64,000 nucleotides of DNA from Methylorubrum rhodesianum (GCF_014199985.1 NZ_JACHOS010000009.1:186001-250000); one strand, 5' to 3'. Positions 17,582 through 28,383 are shown, counted from the first letter of the stretch. A program made the numbers and translations. Notes: a model not told the origin generated them from the sequence alone.

Positions 17582-18736
17582 TCATGCCTCGCGCGGGGCC
17601 ACCGGCCCGGGCCGCAGACGCGACGGAGAGGCCGGTGCGGGCGCGATGTGGAAGGCGGCCGGGCGCCGGAACAGGAAGTCCAGAGGCGTGCCGCGCACCA
17701 GCCGCGCGAAGACGAGGGGCACCGTGACCGCCGCCGCGGTGACGACGAGGCTCGCGAGCCCGACATCGAGGGCGAGATCGGGCTGAGTCCCGTTGAACTT
17801 GGCGATCAGGGTGCGGGTCAGCGCCATCGGCAGGAAGAAGCCGAGATAGATCACGATGGACCGCTCGCCGCAGGCGCGCAGGGCGGCGGTCACCGGCCCA
17901 CCGGCGCGGGTCATCAGCGCGGCGAAGGCGACGATGGCGAGCGCCCCGACGGTGCCGAGCCCGAGGCTCACCACCGGAAGGCGCGCGAGCGTCGGCAGGC
18001 TCTCGATCCCCGTCGGCGTGAACACGAACACGGCCTCCATCGCCGCCCACAGGGCAAGGCCGGCGAGCGCCAGGCCCGCCCGCTCGCGCACCCGGTCGGC
18101 GAAGCGGAAGATCCACTCGGCGAAGAGATAGCCGCCCAGGAAGTAGACGTACCGCTCGCAGAACTCGTCCAGCAGTTCGGGCAGGCCGCTCGTCGGCAGG
18201 ATCTGCAGCACGGCCGCCGCGACGAGCAGCAGAGCCGGCGGCACCCGGCGGTGGAGCAGCTTCGTCACCACCGAGAACACGGCGAGCAGGTAGACGAACC
18301 ACAGCGTCGAGTAAGGCACCACCAGCGCCTCGGCGAGGTGGAGGCCGAACGCGGCGAGCTTGTCCGCCGGTCCCTCCGCCCCGGCGACGATCGATCCGGC
18401 CTTGAACAGCGATTGGATCACCACCCACAGCGCGTAGAAATAGGCGAAGTGAACCACCCGCCGATCCGCGAACAGGCGCCAGTCGCGGTCGATCACTCGG
18501 CCGAGGAAGAGCCCCGAGAGCAGGAAGAAGTCGGGGATCCGGAACGGCCTGGCGAACTCGACGACATCGTGCAGGAAGCCCTCGCCGCCGAGCGCCTCGC
18601 CGGTGCCGAGCGTCGAGTGCATCATCACGACGAGGATGATGCACAGGCCCTTGGCGACATCGACCCAGGCGAGCCGGGCAGCCTCCTCGGGAAGCGGGCG
18701 AAGGGGGCGGGTGGCCGCGATGGGCGCTGCGGTCAT
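17582..18736 (-). CDS. Acyltransferase 3 family membrane protein
   Basis: A 384-residue polytopic protein. The N-terminal LAWVDVAKGLCIILVVMMHS is the signature of the acyltransferase 3 / OpgC family, with the conserved histidine that follows the first helix. About ten hydrophobic segments follow, including IPDFFLLSGLFLGR and VYFLGGYLFAEW. Such enzymes O-acylate surface polysaccharides, glucans or lipids from the cytoplasmic side. The substrate is unknown and no polysaccharide genes adjoin it. ATG 18736 is chosen with GAGG upstream; an earlier start would add 29 non-hydrophobic residues without family support. Confidence 0.85.
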   Translation of the reverse strand: MTAAPIAATRPLRPLPEEAARLAWVDVAKGLCIILVVMMHSTLGTGEALGGEGFLHDVVEFARPFRIPDFFLLSGLFLGRVIDRDWRLFADRRVVHFAYFYALWVVIQSLFKAGSIVAGAEGPADKLAAFGLHLAEALVVPYSTLWFVYLLAVFSVVTKLLHRRVPPALLLVAAAVLQILPTSGLPELLDEFCERYVYFLGGYLFAEWIFRFADRVRERAGLALAGLALWAAMEAVFVFTPTGIESLPTLARLPVVSLGLGTVGALAIVAFAALMTRAGGPVTAALRACGERSIVIYLGFFLPMALTRTLIAKFNGTQPDLALDVGLASLVVTAAAVTVPLVFARLVRGTPLDFLFRRPAAFHIAPAPASPSRLRPGPVAPREA

Positions 18737-19025
18737 GGCGGGCGGACCTCGTGCGGACGGGATCGAGCCTCGACCGTCGCACCCGAGGGTTAAGGGCAGC
18801 CCAGCGCCGCTCGGCGATCTCACTGCGCGGTTAATGTCCCGCCAAGGCTCTCGCAGAATTTCCGAAGCAACTGTGCCGACTCCCGCGGCAGGCGGTGTGG
18901 CCCGGAGACGAGCATCGGTGCGTCCGGCGAGCGACGGGACTTCGCTGGCAAGCCGCTTCGCTCAGTTCCGCGAAGAATAGTCTTCGACTTCGAGCGGATG
19001 CGGTTCTCCGGCCGTGAGGTGCTCT
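18737..19025. other. Intergenic region without recognised features
   Basis: This stretch of 289 bases lies between the acyltransferase start and the PAS protein stop. I see no supported gene, hairpin with a T-run, or repeat. It must hold the acyltransferase promoter. Confidence 0.5.
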
Positions 19026-19616
19026 TCAGAGTTGGCCTCGCTTGGCAATTGCCCGCCCGACGGCCCAGAGCAACGCATCAACGGCCAGTCGCAGCGCCGG
19101 CTTCTCGTGCTCAGCCACGTCATCCAGCGTGCGCCGTGCTTGGAGTGCGTAGCTTGCGAGACGCTCGAGCGGCGGCTCTTTCTTGTGCAGGACAAAGAAC
19201 GTGCGATCCTCGGCCGGCCAGTTGAGCTTGCTCTCGGTCGTGTTGACGACGATGCCGCGCCCGACGACCTCTCCCGTTTGGTCATCGCGCTCGAAGTGCC
19301 CCCGGGCCAGGACCCACTGCACCCCGCTCGCTGCCGAGCACACGCGATACTCACCCACGAACACGCCGCCATGCTCGCTGACGCGATCAAGGCTGGTGAA
19401 AAACGCCTCCCGGTCGGCCGGCAGGATCGCCTCGACATAGGCCGCCAGAGGCAATCCGTGCGCGGCCTGCATCGAGTCGAGATTGAACAACGTGGCGGTG
19501 ACGGCATCGGCAACGGTTCGGTCGTTGCTCAGGTCTGTTTCCCAAATTCCAACTTGGGAGGCAATCAGAGCGTCAGGTAGAGATCCAAGCCAGTATCGAC
19601 GCGTATCATACGGCAT
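19026..19616 (-). CDS. Stand-alone PAS-domain protein
   Basis: A 196-residue soluble protein with one PAS fold of the PAS_3 type. GIWETDLSNDRTVADAVTATLFNLD begins it and FVGEYRVCSAASGVQWVLARGHF carries the conserved W of the C-terminal strands. The remaining C-terminal part is helical (ALQARRTLDDVAEHEKPALRLAVDALLWA) and shows no histidine kinase, GGDEF or helix-turn-helix domain. It may bind a small ligand or act as an input module in trans, or it may be a shortened remnant of a sensor kinase. ATG 19616 has a weak GGGG upstream. No partner lies nearby. Confidence 0.75.
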   Translation of the reverse strand: MPYDTRRYWLGSLPDALIASQVGIWETDLSNDRTVADAVTATLFNLDSMQAAHGLPLAAYVEAILPADREAFFTSLDRVSEHGGVFVGEYRVCSAASGVQWVLARGHFERDDQTGEVVGRGIVVNTTESKLNWPAEDRTFFVLHKKEPPLERLASYALQARRTLDDVAEHEKPALRLAVDALLWAVGRAIAKRGQL

Positions 19617-19759
19617 ACCCCGACACCCCGCGTACGTTAATCTAAGATGGCGACCAAAGGAGGAGTTTGCATCATTTTGCTGATCAGCTGTCCTGATAAT
19701 GAGGGCAGTCTAAGAACATGCACGTATACCCTCTCCGGAATCAGGACCGGCCCGTTCCT

Positions 19760-20047
19760 ATGACGAAATCAAATCGCCTGCGTGAACTCGCAGACGTGCT
19801 CGGCGTTCCAGTCAATGCCTTCTGGACATCAAAAGAATGTTACCACCTGCATGCGGAGGCGGACGGCACGCGGTGGCTGGTGACGCTCGACGAGCAGGGT
19901 CGACCCGTCGTTCGCCGGATCGACGGGGATCAGGGCACGAGAGAGGAATGCGTGTCGCTGTTCTTGCGACACGACGGAGAAACCCCACAGCATGACGCGA
20001 TGATCGCACTCATCGATCTGCTTCTCAGGACGCATCTCAAGAATTGA
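19760..20047 (+). CDS. Small protein with XRE-like N-terminal helices, unknown function
   Basis: A 95-residue protein. The first 20 residues, SNRLRELADVLGVPVNAFW, resemble the first part of an XRE-type helix-turn-helix, but the rest (CYHLHAEADGTRWLVTLDEQGRPVVRRID) looks like a short beta-rich fold rather than a complete helix-turn-helix. ATG 19760 is preferred; an in-frame ATG at 19718 would add 14 residues. I do not recognise the family. It is a single gene, divergent from the PAS protein. Confidence 0.55.
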   Translation: MTKSNRLRELADVLGVPVNAFWTSKECYHLHAEADGTRWLVTLDEQGRPVVRRIDGDQGTREECVSLFLRHDGETPQHDAMIALIDLLLRTHLKN

Positions 20048-20235
20048 TACGGCTTGCGCCCGTATCGGCCAGCCGGCGCCACGCCCGGGCGGGCCGATGC
20101 GACAATTCCGGAAGGATCACCGGATCGACCAGCGCACCTTCGACGAAGCGAAAACCGGTTCGTCGAAAGAATACACAACTGGAACCGTATCTCATCCGGT
20201 CAGCCGGACGACCGACCGTCACTCCGACCCTCGCC

Positions 20236-20613
20236 CTATCGACGCAGACCTCCGTCGCCCCGTCGCGCGCGGGTCATACGGGTGGGCGCGTGGAAATCAT
20301 CGGGCTTGCCGCGCACCCAATCGAGGAAACGGGCGATCTCGGGATCGGTGCGGAGGGCTTCGACTTCGGCCAGCCTGCGGGCGATCTCGGCCTCGCTGTA
20401 ACGGGCGTGGATCGCCGAGTGGCAGATCTGGTGGAGCCGCACGGTCGCTCCGTGCGCGCCGCCCTTCAGCTTCGGCGTGAGGTGATGCAGGCTCTGGCGC
20501 GCATGCGCAGGAATTGGGCGCTCGCAGAGCGGGCAGACCGGCGTGCCCGCCGGCTTCGGGCCGTGCGTCTCGGGATCCGCGTCGCGCCAGCGACGGGAGC
20601 GCCGCCCTACCAC
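20236..20613 (-). CDS. Small HNH-type nuclease-like protein
   Basis: A 125-residue protein with a zinc-type CPLC pair and a second cysteine (CERP...QICH). The histidines are placed as in HNH/McrA folds: SLHHLTPKLKGG and LHQICHSAIHARYS. It matches the short alphaproteobacterial HNH family that continues with DPEIARFLDWVRGKP. The GTG at 20613 is chosen because GGAGAG lies at the right distance upstream; a TTG at 20658 would extend it by 15 residues. Nuclease activity is inferred and its biological role is unknown. There is no phage or restriction context. Confidence 0.7.
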   Translation of the reverse strand: MVGRRSRRWRDADPETHGPKPAGTPVCPLCERPIPAHARQSLHHLTPKLKGGAHGATVRLHQICHSAIHARYSEAEIARRLAEVEALRTDPEIARFLDWVRGKPDDFHAPTRMTRARRGDGGLRR

Positions 20614-20826
20614 CCCGTCTCTCCGTTCAACATTCCGGTCCCGCCGGACGCGGGGCAAACGGACGGTGGGGCCCCGCGGCTCCCGTCCTCCCCTGCGTCA
20701 CGTGCGCCGCCGGCTCGGTGCCCTGGAGCGCCCGCTGAGGCTGCGCCCGCGCCTTGTTGCCGCGCGGAGCCCAGGTTACCCCTGCCCGCGCGGGCATACC
20801 GGCCACGGGCATCGGGGACGAGCGGC

Positions 20827-21255
20827 ATGAAGCGGACAACCATCGATTCCAAGCTCTCCGTGGCCCACCAGCCGAGCCTTGCCGAGATCGAGGCCCTCGG
20901 AGCGGAGGGCGTGAGCCTTCTCATCAACAACCGTCCCGACGGCGAGGAGCCGGGCCAGCCCGGCGCGGCGGCCGAGCGGGCGGCGGCGGAGGCGGCGGGC
21001 CTGCGCTATCTCGACCTGCCGGTGACCGGCCCCACCCTCACCCGCGAGGCCGTGGAGCGCTTCCACGCGGCGGTCGAGGCGGCGCCGGGCCCGGTCGTCG
21101 CCCATTGCCGCAGCGGAACACGCTCGCTGACGCTCTGGGTGATCGGCGAAGTGCTGGCCGGACGCCTCGGGCGCGACGAGGTGGCGGCCTACGGGGCGCG
21201 CCACGGCTACGACCTCTCCGGCGCCGAGCGCTGGCTCGACGCAAACGCGGGCTGA
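20827..21255 (+). CDS. Rhodanese/phosphatase-like protein (Blh/DUF442 family)
   Basis: A 142-residue protein of the beta-lactamase-hydrolase-like phosphatase family. It opens with TTIDSKLSVAHQPSLAEIEAL and carries a catalytic loop CRSGTR with cysteine 94 and arginine 99, the six-residue form shared with rhodaneses. In other bacteria this domain is fused to or next to a persulfide dioxygenase-type metallo-hydrolase and is linked to sulfide detoxification. Here it stands alone. Activity could be sulfur transfer or phosphate hydrolysis. It converges on the methionine aminopeptidase gene. Confidence 0.8.
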   Translation: MKRTTIDSKLSVAHQPSLAEIEALGAEGVSLLINNRPDGEEPGQPGAAAERAAAEAAGLRYLDLPVTGPTLTREAVERFHAAVEAAPGPVVAHCRSGTRSLTLWVIGEVLAGRLGRDEVAAYGARHGYDLSGAERWLDANAG

Positions 21256-21274
21256 GAGTGACGCCGCGCCCCGC

Positions 21275-22027
21275 TCACTGCCCCGGCATGGTCAGGATCA
21301 GCGGCCCGTTGCGCGTGGCGACAACGGTGTGCTCGTACTGCACCGTGAGGGCGCTGGGCCGGCTGTAGAGCGTCCAGGGATCGTCGCCGTCCTCGGCGAA
21401 GTCGGCGCCGAGCGACAGGAACGGCTCGACCGTCAGCACCATGCCCTCGCGCATGATCCGCCGCTCGGACGGGTCGGGCCAGGTTGCGATCTCGGTCGGC
21501 TCCTCGTGCAGCGACCGGCCGATCCCATGGCTCGCGAGGTTGCGCACCAGCGTGTAGCCGTTCTTGTGCGCGAAGCTGCCCACCGCCCGGCCGATGCCCG
21601 AGAGCGGCTTGCCGGCCCCGACCTGCCGCAGACCCGACCACATCGCCCGGCGCCCGTCCTTGCACAGCCGCTCGACCGCGCGCGTCACCGGCGGCACGGC
21701 GAAGGAGGCTCCGGTATCGGAGAAGTAGCCGTCCTTCTCGGCCGAGACGTCGATATTGACCAGATCGCCCGGACCGATCCGACGCTCGCCCGGAATGCCG
21801 TGGGCGATCTCCTCGTTGACGCTGATGCAGGTCGCGCCCGGAAAGGCGTAGACCGTCTCCGGCGCCGAGCGCGCCCCTTCCACTTCCAGGAAGGCCCGCC
21901 CGACGGCATCGAGTTCGCGCGTGGTCATGCCCGGCTCGATCGCCCGGCCCATCACCGCCAGCGTATCGGCCACGATGCGTCCGATCCGCTTCAGCCCGGC
22001 CAGCTCGTCATCGTTCGACACCGTCAT
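21275..22027 (-). CDS. map: Methionine aminopeptidase, type I
   Basis: A 250-residue enzyme that removes the initiator methionine from nascent proteins. The five metal ligands are visible: two aspartates in NIDVSAEKDGYFSDTG, a histidine in SHGIGRSLHEEP, a glutamate in TVEPFLS and a glutamate in VQYEHTVV. The substrate histidine is present in NEEIAHGIPG. The length fits type I without an N-terminal extension. ATG 22027 is preceded by GGGGGACG. Many genomes of this group carry more than one map gene, so it need not be the essential copy. Confidence 0.93.
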   Translation of the reverse strand: MTVSNDDELAGLKRIGRIVADTLAVMGRAIEPGMTTRELDAVGRAFLEVEGARSAPETVYAFPGATCISVNEEIAHGIPGERRIGPGDLVNIDVSAEKDGYFSDTGASFAVPPVTRAVERLCKDGRRAMWSGLRQVGAGKPLSGIGRAVGSFAHKNGYTLVRNLASHGIGRSLHEEPTEIATWPDPSERRIMREGMVLTVEPFLSLGADFAEDGDDPWTLYSRPSALTVQYEHTVVATRNGPLILTMPGQ

Positions 22028-22155
22028 GTCCGCGTCCCCCGCACGGCCGGAGCGGCTCCGGCCGTGCGCTTGTGCCATCTTTGCCGAGCCGGGCGAACCC
22101 TCGGAAACCCTCTTGCAGAACCCTCGGTGCCGAGCGGCCGGCATCTCGGCGTCGG

Positions 22156-23763
22156 TCAATGCGCCGCCGTGGCGCCGCCGAGCTTCACCGTCTTCAGGAT
22201 GAGCGCCAGCGGGACGAGGCAGGCGGTGAGTGCCGCGAGCACCCAGAACACGTCGATATAGGCCCAGTAGGCGACCTGCGTCGCGAGCTGCTGCCCGATC
22301 CAGGCGATGGCTTGGTTCTGCGCGTCGGGGCCGGCGAAGCCGTGCTGCTGGAAATAGCGCGTCGCCTCGGCCAGGGCCTGCTGGTAGGTCGGGCTCGACG
22401 GATCGAGCGTGTCGACGAGGCGGCTCTGGTGGAACTGGCTGCGGTCGGCCAGCACGTTCTGGGCGAGCGAGACGCCCATCGATCCGCCGACGTTGCGCGC
22501 CACGTTGATCAGCGCCGAGGCCTGATCGGTCTGGCCCTTCGCCAGCCCCTCGTAGGAGGCGGAGGTCACCGAGAGGAAGATCATCGGTAGGCCGATGCCG
22601 ATATAGATCCGCGACCACGCGAAGAACCCGAAGGTGCTATCGCCGTAGAGCCGGGTGAGGTCGTAGAGGCCCAGGGCCACGATCAGCCCGCCCGTGGCGA
22701 TCAGCCATTTCGGCTGGATGAACGACGAGACGCGGCCGATCACGAGCATCGAGACCACGGTCATGATGCCGCCGGGCCCGAGCACCAGTCCCGACAGGGT
22801 GGCGGTGTAGCCGTAATATTCCTGCGTGATCTGCGGGATGAACTGCGTGGTGGAGATCAGCACCGCGCCGGTGAACAGCATCACCACGAAGCAGGCGCTG
22901 AACTGCCGCCGGGCGAGAAGCCTCAGATCGATGACCGGGTTCTTCGCTCTCAGCAGCCACGGGATCATGGCGAGGAACGAGACGAGGGTGAGCAGACCGA
23001 ACACGTTCATCAGGGTCGAGGTGCCGAACCAGTCCTTGCGCTGGCCCTCGTCGAGGATGACCTCGAGCGAGCCGAGGAATGTCGCCACCAGCAGGAAGCC
23101 GACGAGATCGAAGCGCACGCCCTGTCTGCGCAAGGTGCGCCGCTCGCGCTTGGCCGCCTCGCTGTCCTCGATGAGGAGGTACATCAGCACGAGGGAGATC
23201 ACCCCCACGGGGCCGTTGATCAGGAAGCACCAGTGCCAGGAGGCGTTGTCGGAGAGCCAGCCGCCGAGCGTCGGGCCGATCACCGGGGCCACGACGATGG
23301 CGACCCCGTAGAGCGCGAAGGCCTGCCCGCGCTTCTCGGGCGGGAAGGAATCGGCCAGGATCGACTGTGCCAGCGGCGCCATGCCGCCGCCGCCGAGCCC
23401 CTGGAGCACACGGAAGAACAGCAGCGATTCGAGGCTCCAGGCGAAGCCGCACAGGACCGACGAGAGCGTGAACAGCGCCACCGACCACATGAAGAAAGCC
23501 TTGCGGCCGAAGCGCTTGGCGAGAAAGCTCGACGCGATCAGCGTGATGGCGTTGGCGACCAGATAACTCGTCACCACCCAGGCCGACTCGTCCGGCCCCA
23601 CCGCGAGCGCCCCCGAGATGTAGCGCAGGGCGACGTTGGCGATCGTGGTGTCGAGCACCTCCATGAAGGTCGCGAGCGCCACGACGAGCGCGACGATCCA
23701 GGGATTGTGTCCTCCCGGAGCCTTCGCCCGACCGCCCGTGGCTCGGGCTGCCGAGGCGCTCAC
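22156..23763 (-). CDS. DHA2-family multidrug efflux permease (EmrB-like)
   Basis: A 535-residue major facilitator with about 14 membrane segments. The DHA2 hallmarks are MEVLDTTIANVALRYISG in the first helix and WVVTSYLVANAITL in the second, with RVLQGLGGGGMAPL further on. The GTG start at 23763 overlaps the stop of the upstream membrane fusion protein gene in a GTGA tetranucleotide, so the two are translationally coupled. With that partner it would export hydrophobic drugs across both membranes through a TolC-type channel encoded elsewhere. The substrate is unknown. Confidence 0.9.
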   Translation of the reverse strand: MSASAARATGGRAKAPGGHNPWIVALVVALATFMEVLDTTIANVALRYISGALAVGPDESAWVVTSYLVANAITLIASSFLAKRFGRKAFFMWSVALFTLSSVLCGFAWSLESLLFFRVLQGLGGGGMAPLAQSILADSFPPEKRGQAFALYGVAIVVAPVIGPTLGGWLSDNASWHWCFLINGPVGVISLVLMYLLIEDSEAAKRERRTLRRQGVRFDLVGFLLVATFLGSLEVILDEGQRKDWFGTSTLMNVFGLLTLVSFLAMIPWLLRAKNPVIDLRLLARRQFSACFVVMLFTGAVLISTTQFIPQITQEYYGYTATLSGLVLGPGGIMTVVSMLVIGRVSSFIQPKWLIATGGLIVALGLYDLTRLYGDSTFGFFAWSRIYIGIGLPMIFLSVTSASYEGLAKGQTDQASALINVARNVGGSMGVSLAQNVLADRSQFHQSRLVDTLDPSSPTYQQALAEATRYFQQHGFAGPDAQNQAIAWIGQQLATQVAYWAYIDVFWVLAALTACLVPLALILKTVKLGGATAAH

Positions 23764-25007
23764 CGGACGTGGGCCCTCGGCACGACCGACATGCCGGGGC
23801 CGATCGAGACGTCGTCCGGCCAGTTGTCGACCACGATCTTCACCGGGATGCGCTGCGTCACCTTCACGTAGTTGCCGGTGGCGTTCTGGGCCGGCAGCAG
23901 GCTGAAGGCGGTGCCCGAGCCCGGCTGCACGGATGCGATCCGGCCGGTGATCCTGCGATCGGGATAGGCGTCGATCGCGAGATCGACGGACTGGCCCGGC
24001 CGCATGTCGGTGATCTGCGTCTCCTTGTAGTTGGCCGTGACCCACATCGCGTCGGGGACGAACATCGACAGGCTCTGGCCGGCCTGGGCATAGGCGCCGA
24101 CGCCGCCGGTCAGGCGCACCACGCGCCCGGCCTGGGCGGCCCGCACCGTCGTGTAGTCGAGGTTGAGCCGGGCCTGGTCGCGCTGGGCCTCGGCCTGGGC
24201 GCGCTGCGCCTCGGCGCTGGCGCGTTGGGCCCGGAGCGAGCCGACCTGCCGCTCGGCGGCGACCACGCTGGCCTGGGCACTCGCCAGCGAGGCTTGGCGC
24301 TGTTCCAGGGTCGAGGTCGAGGATTGCGACTGCTGGATCGTGCCGGCGCCGCGCTCGGCGAGCTTGCGGTAGCGGTCGGCATCCTCCTGGGCAAAGGTCA
24401 GCGCCGCCTGCGCGGTCTCGGCCTGGGCCTTCGCCACCTCGACCTGCGCCTTCTGCGCTTCGATCTGCGCATCGACGTTCTGGATCGAGGCCTGGGCGGC
24501 CTGAACCTGCGCCTCGGCCTGTTCCAGCGCGACGCGGTAGTCGCGCGGCTCGATCTGGAACAGCGTATCGCCCGCCTGGACATGCTGGTTGTCGGTCACC
24601 GGCACGGCGACGACGTAGCCGCCGACCTTGGGCGCGATGGTGAAGCTGCGGGCATCGACGAAGGCGTCGTCGGTGGTCTCGTAGGGATGCAGCTCGATCG
24701 ACCAATAGACATAAGCGGCCACAGCCAGGGCCGGCACCGCGAGACCGCCGAGAACGAACCACCAGGGGTGCCGGCGCAGCACGCCCGGTCGCCCCTCGCC
24801 GCCTTCCCTCTCGTCGTCCGAAGCATCGGAATCCGGCGCATCAGAAGCTTGGCCCCCATCGCCGGATCGGTTCGGTTCGGAGCCCTCCCTGAGGGCTTGA
24901 GCCGGTCGATCCACTTCGTCACCGGGCCCGGCGCCCCGCGCAGGCGCTTCTCCTGACCGCCGCGCGGGCGCAACGCCCGGCTCGGCCTGCCGCTGATCGT
25001 CAAGCAT
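23760..25007 (-). CDS. HlyD/EmrA-family membrane fusion protein
   Basis: A 415-residue periplasmic adaptor. An unusually long cytoplasmic N-terminus of about 85 residues, rich in Gly/Glu/Asp/Arg, precedes the single membrane anchor WWFVLGGLAVPALAVAAYVYW. Then come the lipoyl half-motif (TTDDAFVDARSFTIAPKVGG), a long Ala/Gln-rich coiled coil, and the beta-barrel segment ITDMRPGQSVDLAIDAYP. It pairs with the overlapping EmrB-like permease. ATG 25007 is chosen although its ribosome site is poor; a GTG at 25082 would add 25 more residues. Confidence 0.9.
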   Translation of the reverse strand: MLDDQRQAEPGVAPARRSGEAPARGAGPGDEVDRPAQALREGSEPNRSGDGGQASDAPDSDASDDEREGGEGRPGVLRRHPWWFVLGGLAVPALAVAAYVYWSIELHPYETTDDAFVDARSFTIAPKVGGYVVAVPVTDNQHVQAGDTLFQIEPRDYRVALEQAEAQVQAAQASIQNVDAQIEAQKAQVEVAKAQAETAQAALTFAQEDADRYRKLAERGAGTIQQSQSSTSTLEQRQASLASAQASVVAAERQVGSLRAQRASAEAQRAQAEAQRDQARLNLDYTTVRAAQAGRVVRLTGGVGAYAQAGQSLSMFVPDAMWVTANYKETQITDMRPGQSVDLAIDAYPDRRITGRIASVQPGSGTAFSLLPAQNATGNYVKVTQRIPVKIVVDNWPDDVSIGPGMSVVPRAHVR

Positions 25008-25299
25008 CGGGGGAATTTGCCGAAAGAGGCCGGCCCAACGGAGCCGAACCTCGGGTGAACCCGCCTCGGTTGCAGAAGACACGAACGAGACCGAAGTTCC
25101 ATCCCCGGCGCGGCGCGCATATCAGCCGACCGCGACCTGAAAGGGAGGCCGCACGGCGCCCGGCACAACTTCTGGAATGTGAGGTTGTGGAACGGGCTGC
25201 GCGATGCTGCGTTGCGGCAGGGATGGGGTGTTCGCTCGCGGGCGAGCCGGACCGGTTGCTCCCGCCGGTCCGCCCGCATTTGGCGCAGGAGTGTGCTCG

Positions 25300-25944
25300 A
25301 TGGCTGGATCATCCGACGTCTCCGGGATGGCGAGTCCGTCCGGAGTGCCGCCGACCGGACCGGCGCGCCTCGATGCGATGAGCGCCGTCCTGGCCCGCAA
25401 CTGGTGGCTCGTGGCCCTGCGCGGCCTCCTCGCGATCCTGTTCGGCGTCATCGCCTTCGTCGCGCCGGGCGCCTTCGTGCTCTCGCTGGTGCTGTTCTTC
25501 GCGGCCTACATGCTGGTCGACGGCATCTTCGGCATCGTCGCCGCGGTGCGGGCGGCGCAGCGCCACGAGCGCTGGGGTTTCCTGCTGCTCGAAGGCCTGC
25601 TCGACCTCGTGGTCGGCGTCGCCGCCTTCCTCGTGCCGGCCGCCGCGGTCTGGGCCTTCGTCCTCCTCGTCGCGGCCTGGGCCCTCCTCTCCGGCGGGCT
25701 GATGATCGCGGCGGCCTTTCGCCTCCACGCGCATTACGGGCGCTGGTGGCTGGGCCTGGGCGGCGTCGTCTCGGTGCTGTTCGGGATCGTGCTGCTGATC
25801 AATCCCGGCATGTCGGCGCTGGTGCTGACATGGTGGCTCGGCGCCTACGCCGTGGCCTTCGGCGTGATGCTGCTGATCCTCGGCTTCCGCCTGCGCTCCC
25901 GCCACACCGAGGCCGGCGGAACGATGCCGGCGGGGCGGGGGTGA
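25300..25944 (+). CDS. HdeD-family membrane protein
   Basis: A 214-residue protein with six membrane segments arranged as three similar hairpins. The family pattern RNWWLVALRGLLAILFGVIAF begins the first, and LEGLLDLVVGVAAF and WLGLGGVVSVLFGIVLL begin the others. HdeD proteins are associated with acid-stress resistance at high cell density in enterobacteria; in alphaproteobacteria the role is unproven. ATG 25300 has GGAG upstream; ATG 25327 is an alternative. It is divergent from the efflux operon. Confidence 0.8.
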   Translation: MAGSSDVSGMASPSGVPPTGPARLDAMSAVLARNWWLVALRGLLAILFGVIAFVAPGAFVLSLVLFFAAYMLVDGIFGIVAAVRAAQRHERWGFLLLEGLLDLVVGVAAFLVPAAAVWAFVLLVAAWALLSGGLMIAAAFRLHAHYGRWWLGLGGVVSVLFGIVLLINPGMSALVLTWWLGAYAVAFGVMLLILGFRLRSRHTEAGGTMPAGRG

Positions 25945-26166
25945 GGGCGAGGCATCCGCACCGAGCGACGGTGACGCGGTTCGGAACCTGATCCGGCTGC
26001 GGCCGCCAGAGCGGCACGAGGAAGCGCATCCAGGCGCGGCGAACCGGACATGGACACGCGTCGCGCCGCTCCGGCCGATCCCTTCGGGATGGCGGATGCG
26101 GCCGCTGCTCAAGCAAGGCGCGAACAGGCCGATGCGGCCTTCCGCTTCAATCAAGCGGACACGGTG

Positions 26167-26997
26167 TCAGGCCATCATCGCCCGCGCGGTGTCGGCATCG
26201 GCGAGCGGGCGCCCGAGCCCGCGCGCGCCCTCGGCGGCGCGGCGGATCTGGGCGGCGTTGCTCTCGGCCGGGCGGCCGTCGGGGGCGAGCAGGCTGTTCT
26301 CGAAGCCGACGCGCACATGGCCGCCGAGGCCCGCGGCGACGGTCGCGCAGGCCTGTTCGCGGGGGCCGAAGGCGCAGATCGCCCAGAGCGACAGCCCCTC
26401 CCCCGCCGCGGCCAGGAAGGGCAGCAGGTCGGCGGGCCGCGAGACCTGGCCGGGGGTGTAGCGGCCGAGAACGAAAAGCGGGAAATCCCCGCCCTCACCG
26501 AGCACGCCGCGGCGTTTGAGTTCGGCGTAGCGGATCACTTCGGCGGCCTCGTAGAGGATGACCTGAAGCAGGATGCGCTCGCGCCGGGCGAAGGCGAAGA
26601 ATTCCGCCGCCGCACCCTCGGCGGCGGCGTCCGGCACGATCTCGCGCAGCGCCAGCGACACCGCCTCGGGGCGCGCCGCGCGCACCACCGCCATCTGCTC
26701 CGGGGCCTCGTAGCGCCCGGCGGCCTCCGAGGTGATCTGCACGACGAGGCGCTCTCCCACCTCCGCACGGATCGCGGCGGTGAGCGCGCGGTAGGCGTCC
26801 GCATCGAGGAGGTGGCGTCCTTGTGCGTCGCGGACATGGACGTGGATCATGGCCGCCCCCGCTTCCGCGACCTCGGCGGCGGTGCGGGCGATCCCGGCCT
26901 GCGTGATCGGCAGGGCCGGATGGTCGGCCCTGGTGCGGGTGGCGCCGTTGGGGGCGTTGGCGAGAATGAGCGGCGGCCAGCCGGCGTCTTGCGTCAC
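26167..26997 (-). CDS. BKACE-family beta-keto acid cleavage enzyme
   Basis: A 276-residue TIM-barrel enzyme of the 3-keto-5-aminohexanoate cleavage (DUF849) family, which condenses a beta-keto acid with acetyl-CoA to give acetoacetate and a new CoA ester. Zinc-ligand histidines are seen in MIHVHVRD. The second half shows GGHVRVGFEN, the usual end of strand 7, with the active-site E. The N-terminus PLILANAPNGATRTRADHP contains the conserved NGA. The substrate acid cannot be told from sequence. GTG 26997 is the start. The downstream-transcribed neighbour is absent; the gene upstream on the same strand is dctD-like. Confidence 0.85.
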   Translation of the reverse strand: MTQDAGWPPLILANAPNGATRTRADHPALPITQAGIARTAAEVAEAGAAMIHVHVRDAQGRHLLDADAYRALTAAIRAEVGERLVVQITSEAAGRYEAPEQMAVVRAARPEAVSLALREIVPDAAAEGAAAEFFAFARRERILLQVILYEAAEVIRYAELKRRGVLGEGGDFPLFVLGRYTPGQVSRPADLLPFLAAAGEGLSLWAICAFGPREQACATVAAGLGGHVRVGFENSLLAPDGRPAESNAAQIRRAAEGARGLGRPLADADTARAMMA

Positions 26998-27024
26998 GGG
27001 TTCGATCTCTCGCTGGAAGGGATT

Positions 27025-28372
<1,348 letters not shown>

Positions 28373-28383
<11 letters not shown>

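Noticed and set aside
20048-20235. Small gene between the XRE-like and HNH genes
   Set aside because: Open frames here lack a ribosome site and any conserved-looking segment.
25945-26166. Gene between the HdeD-like and BKACE genes
   Set aside because: Only low-complexity Arg-rich frames; nothing supported in these 222 bases.
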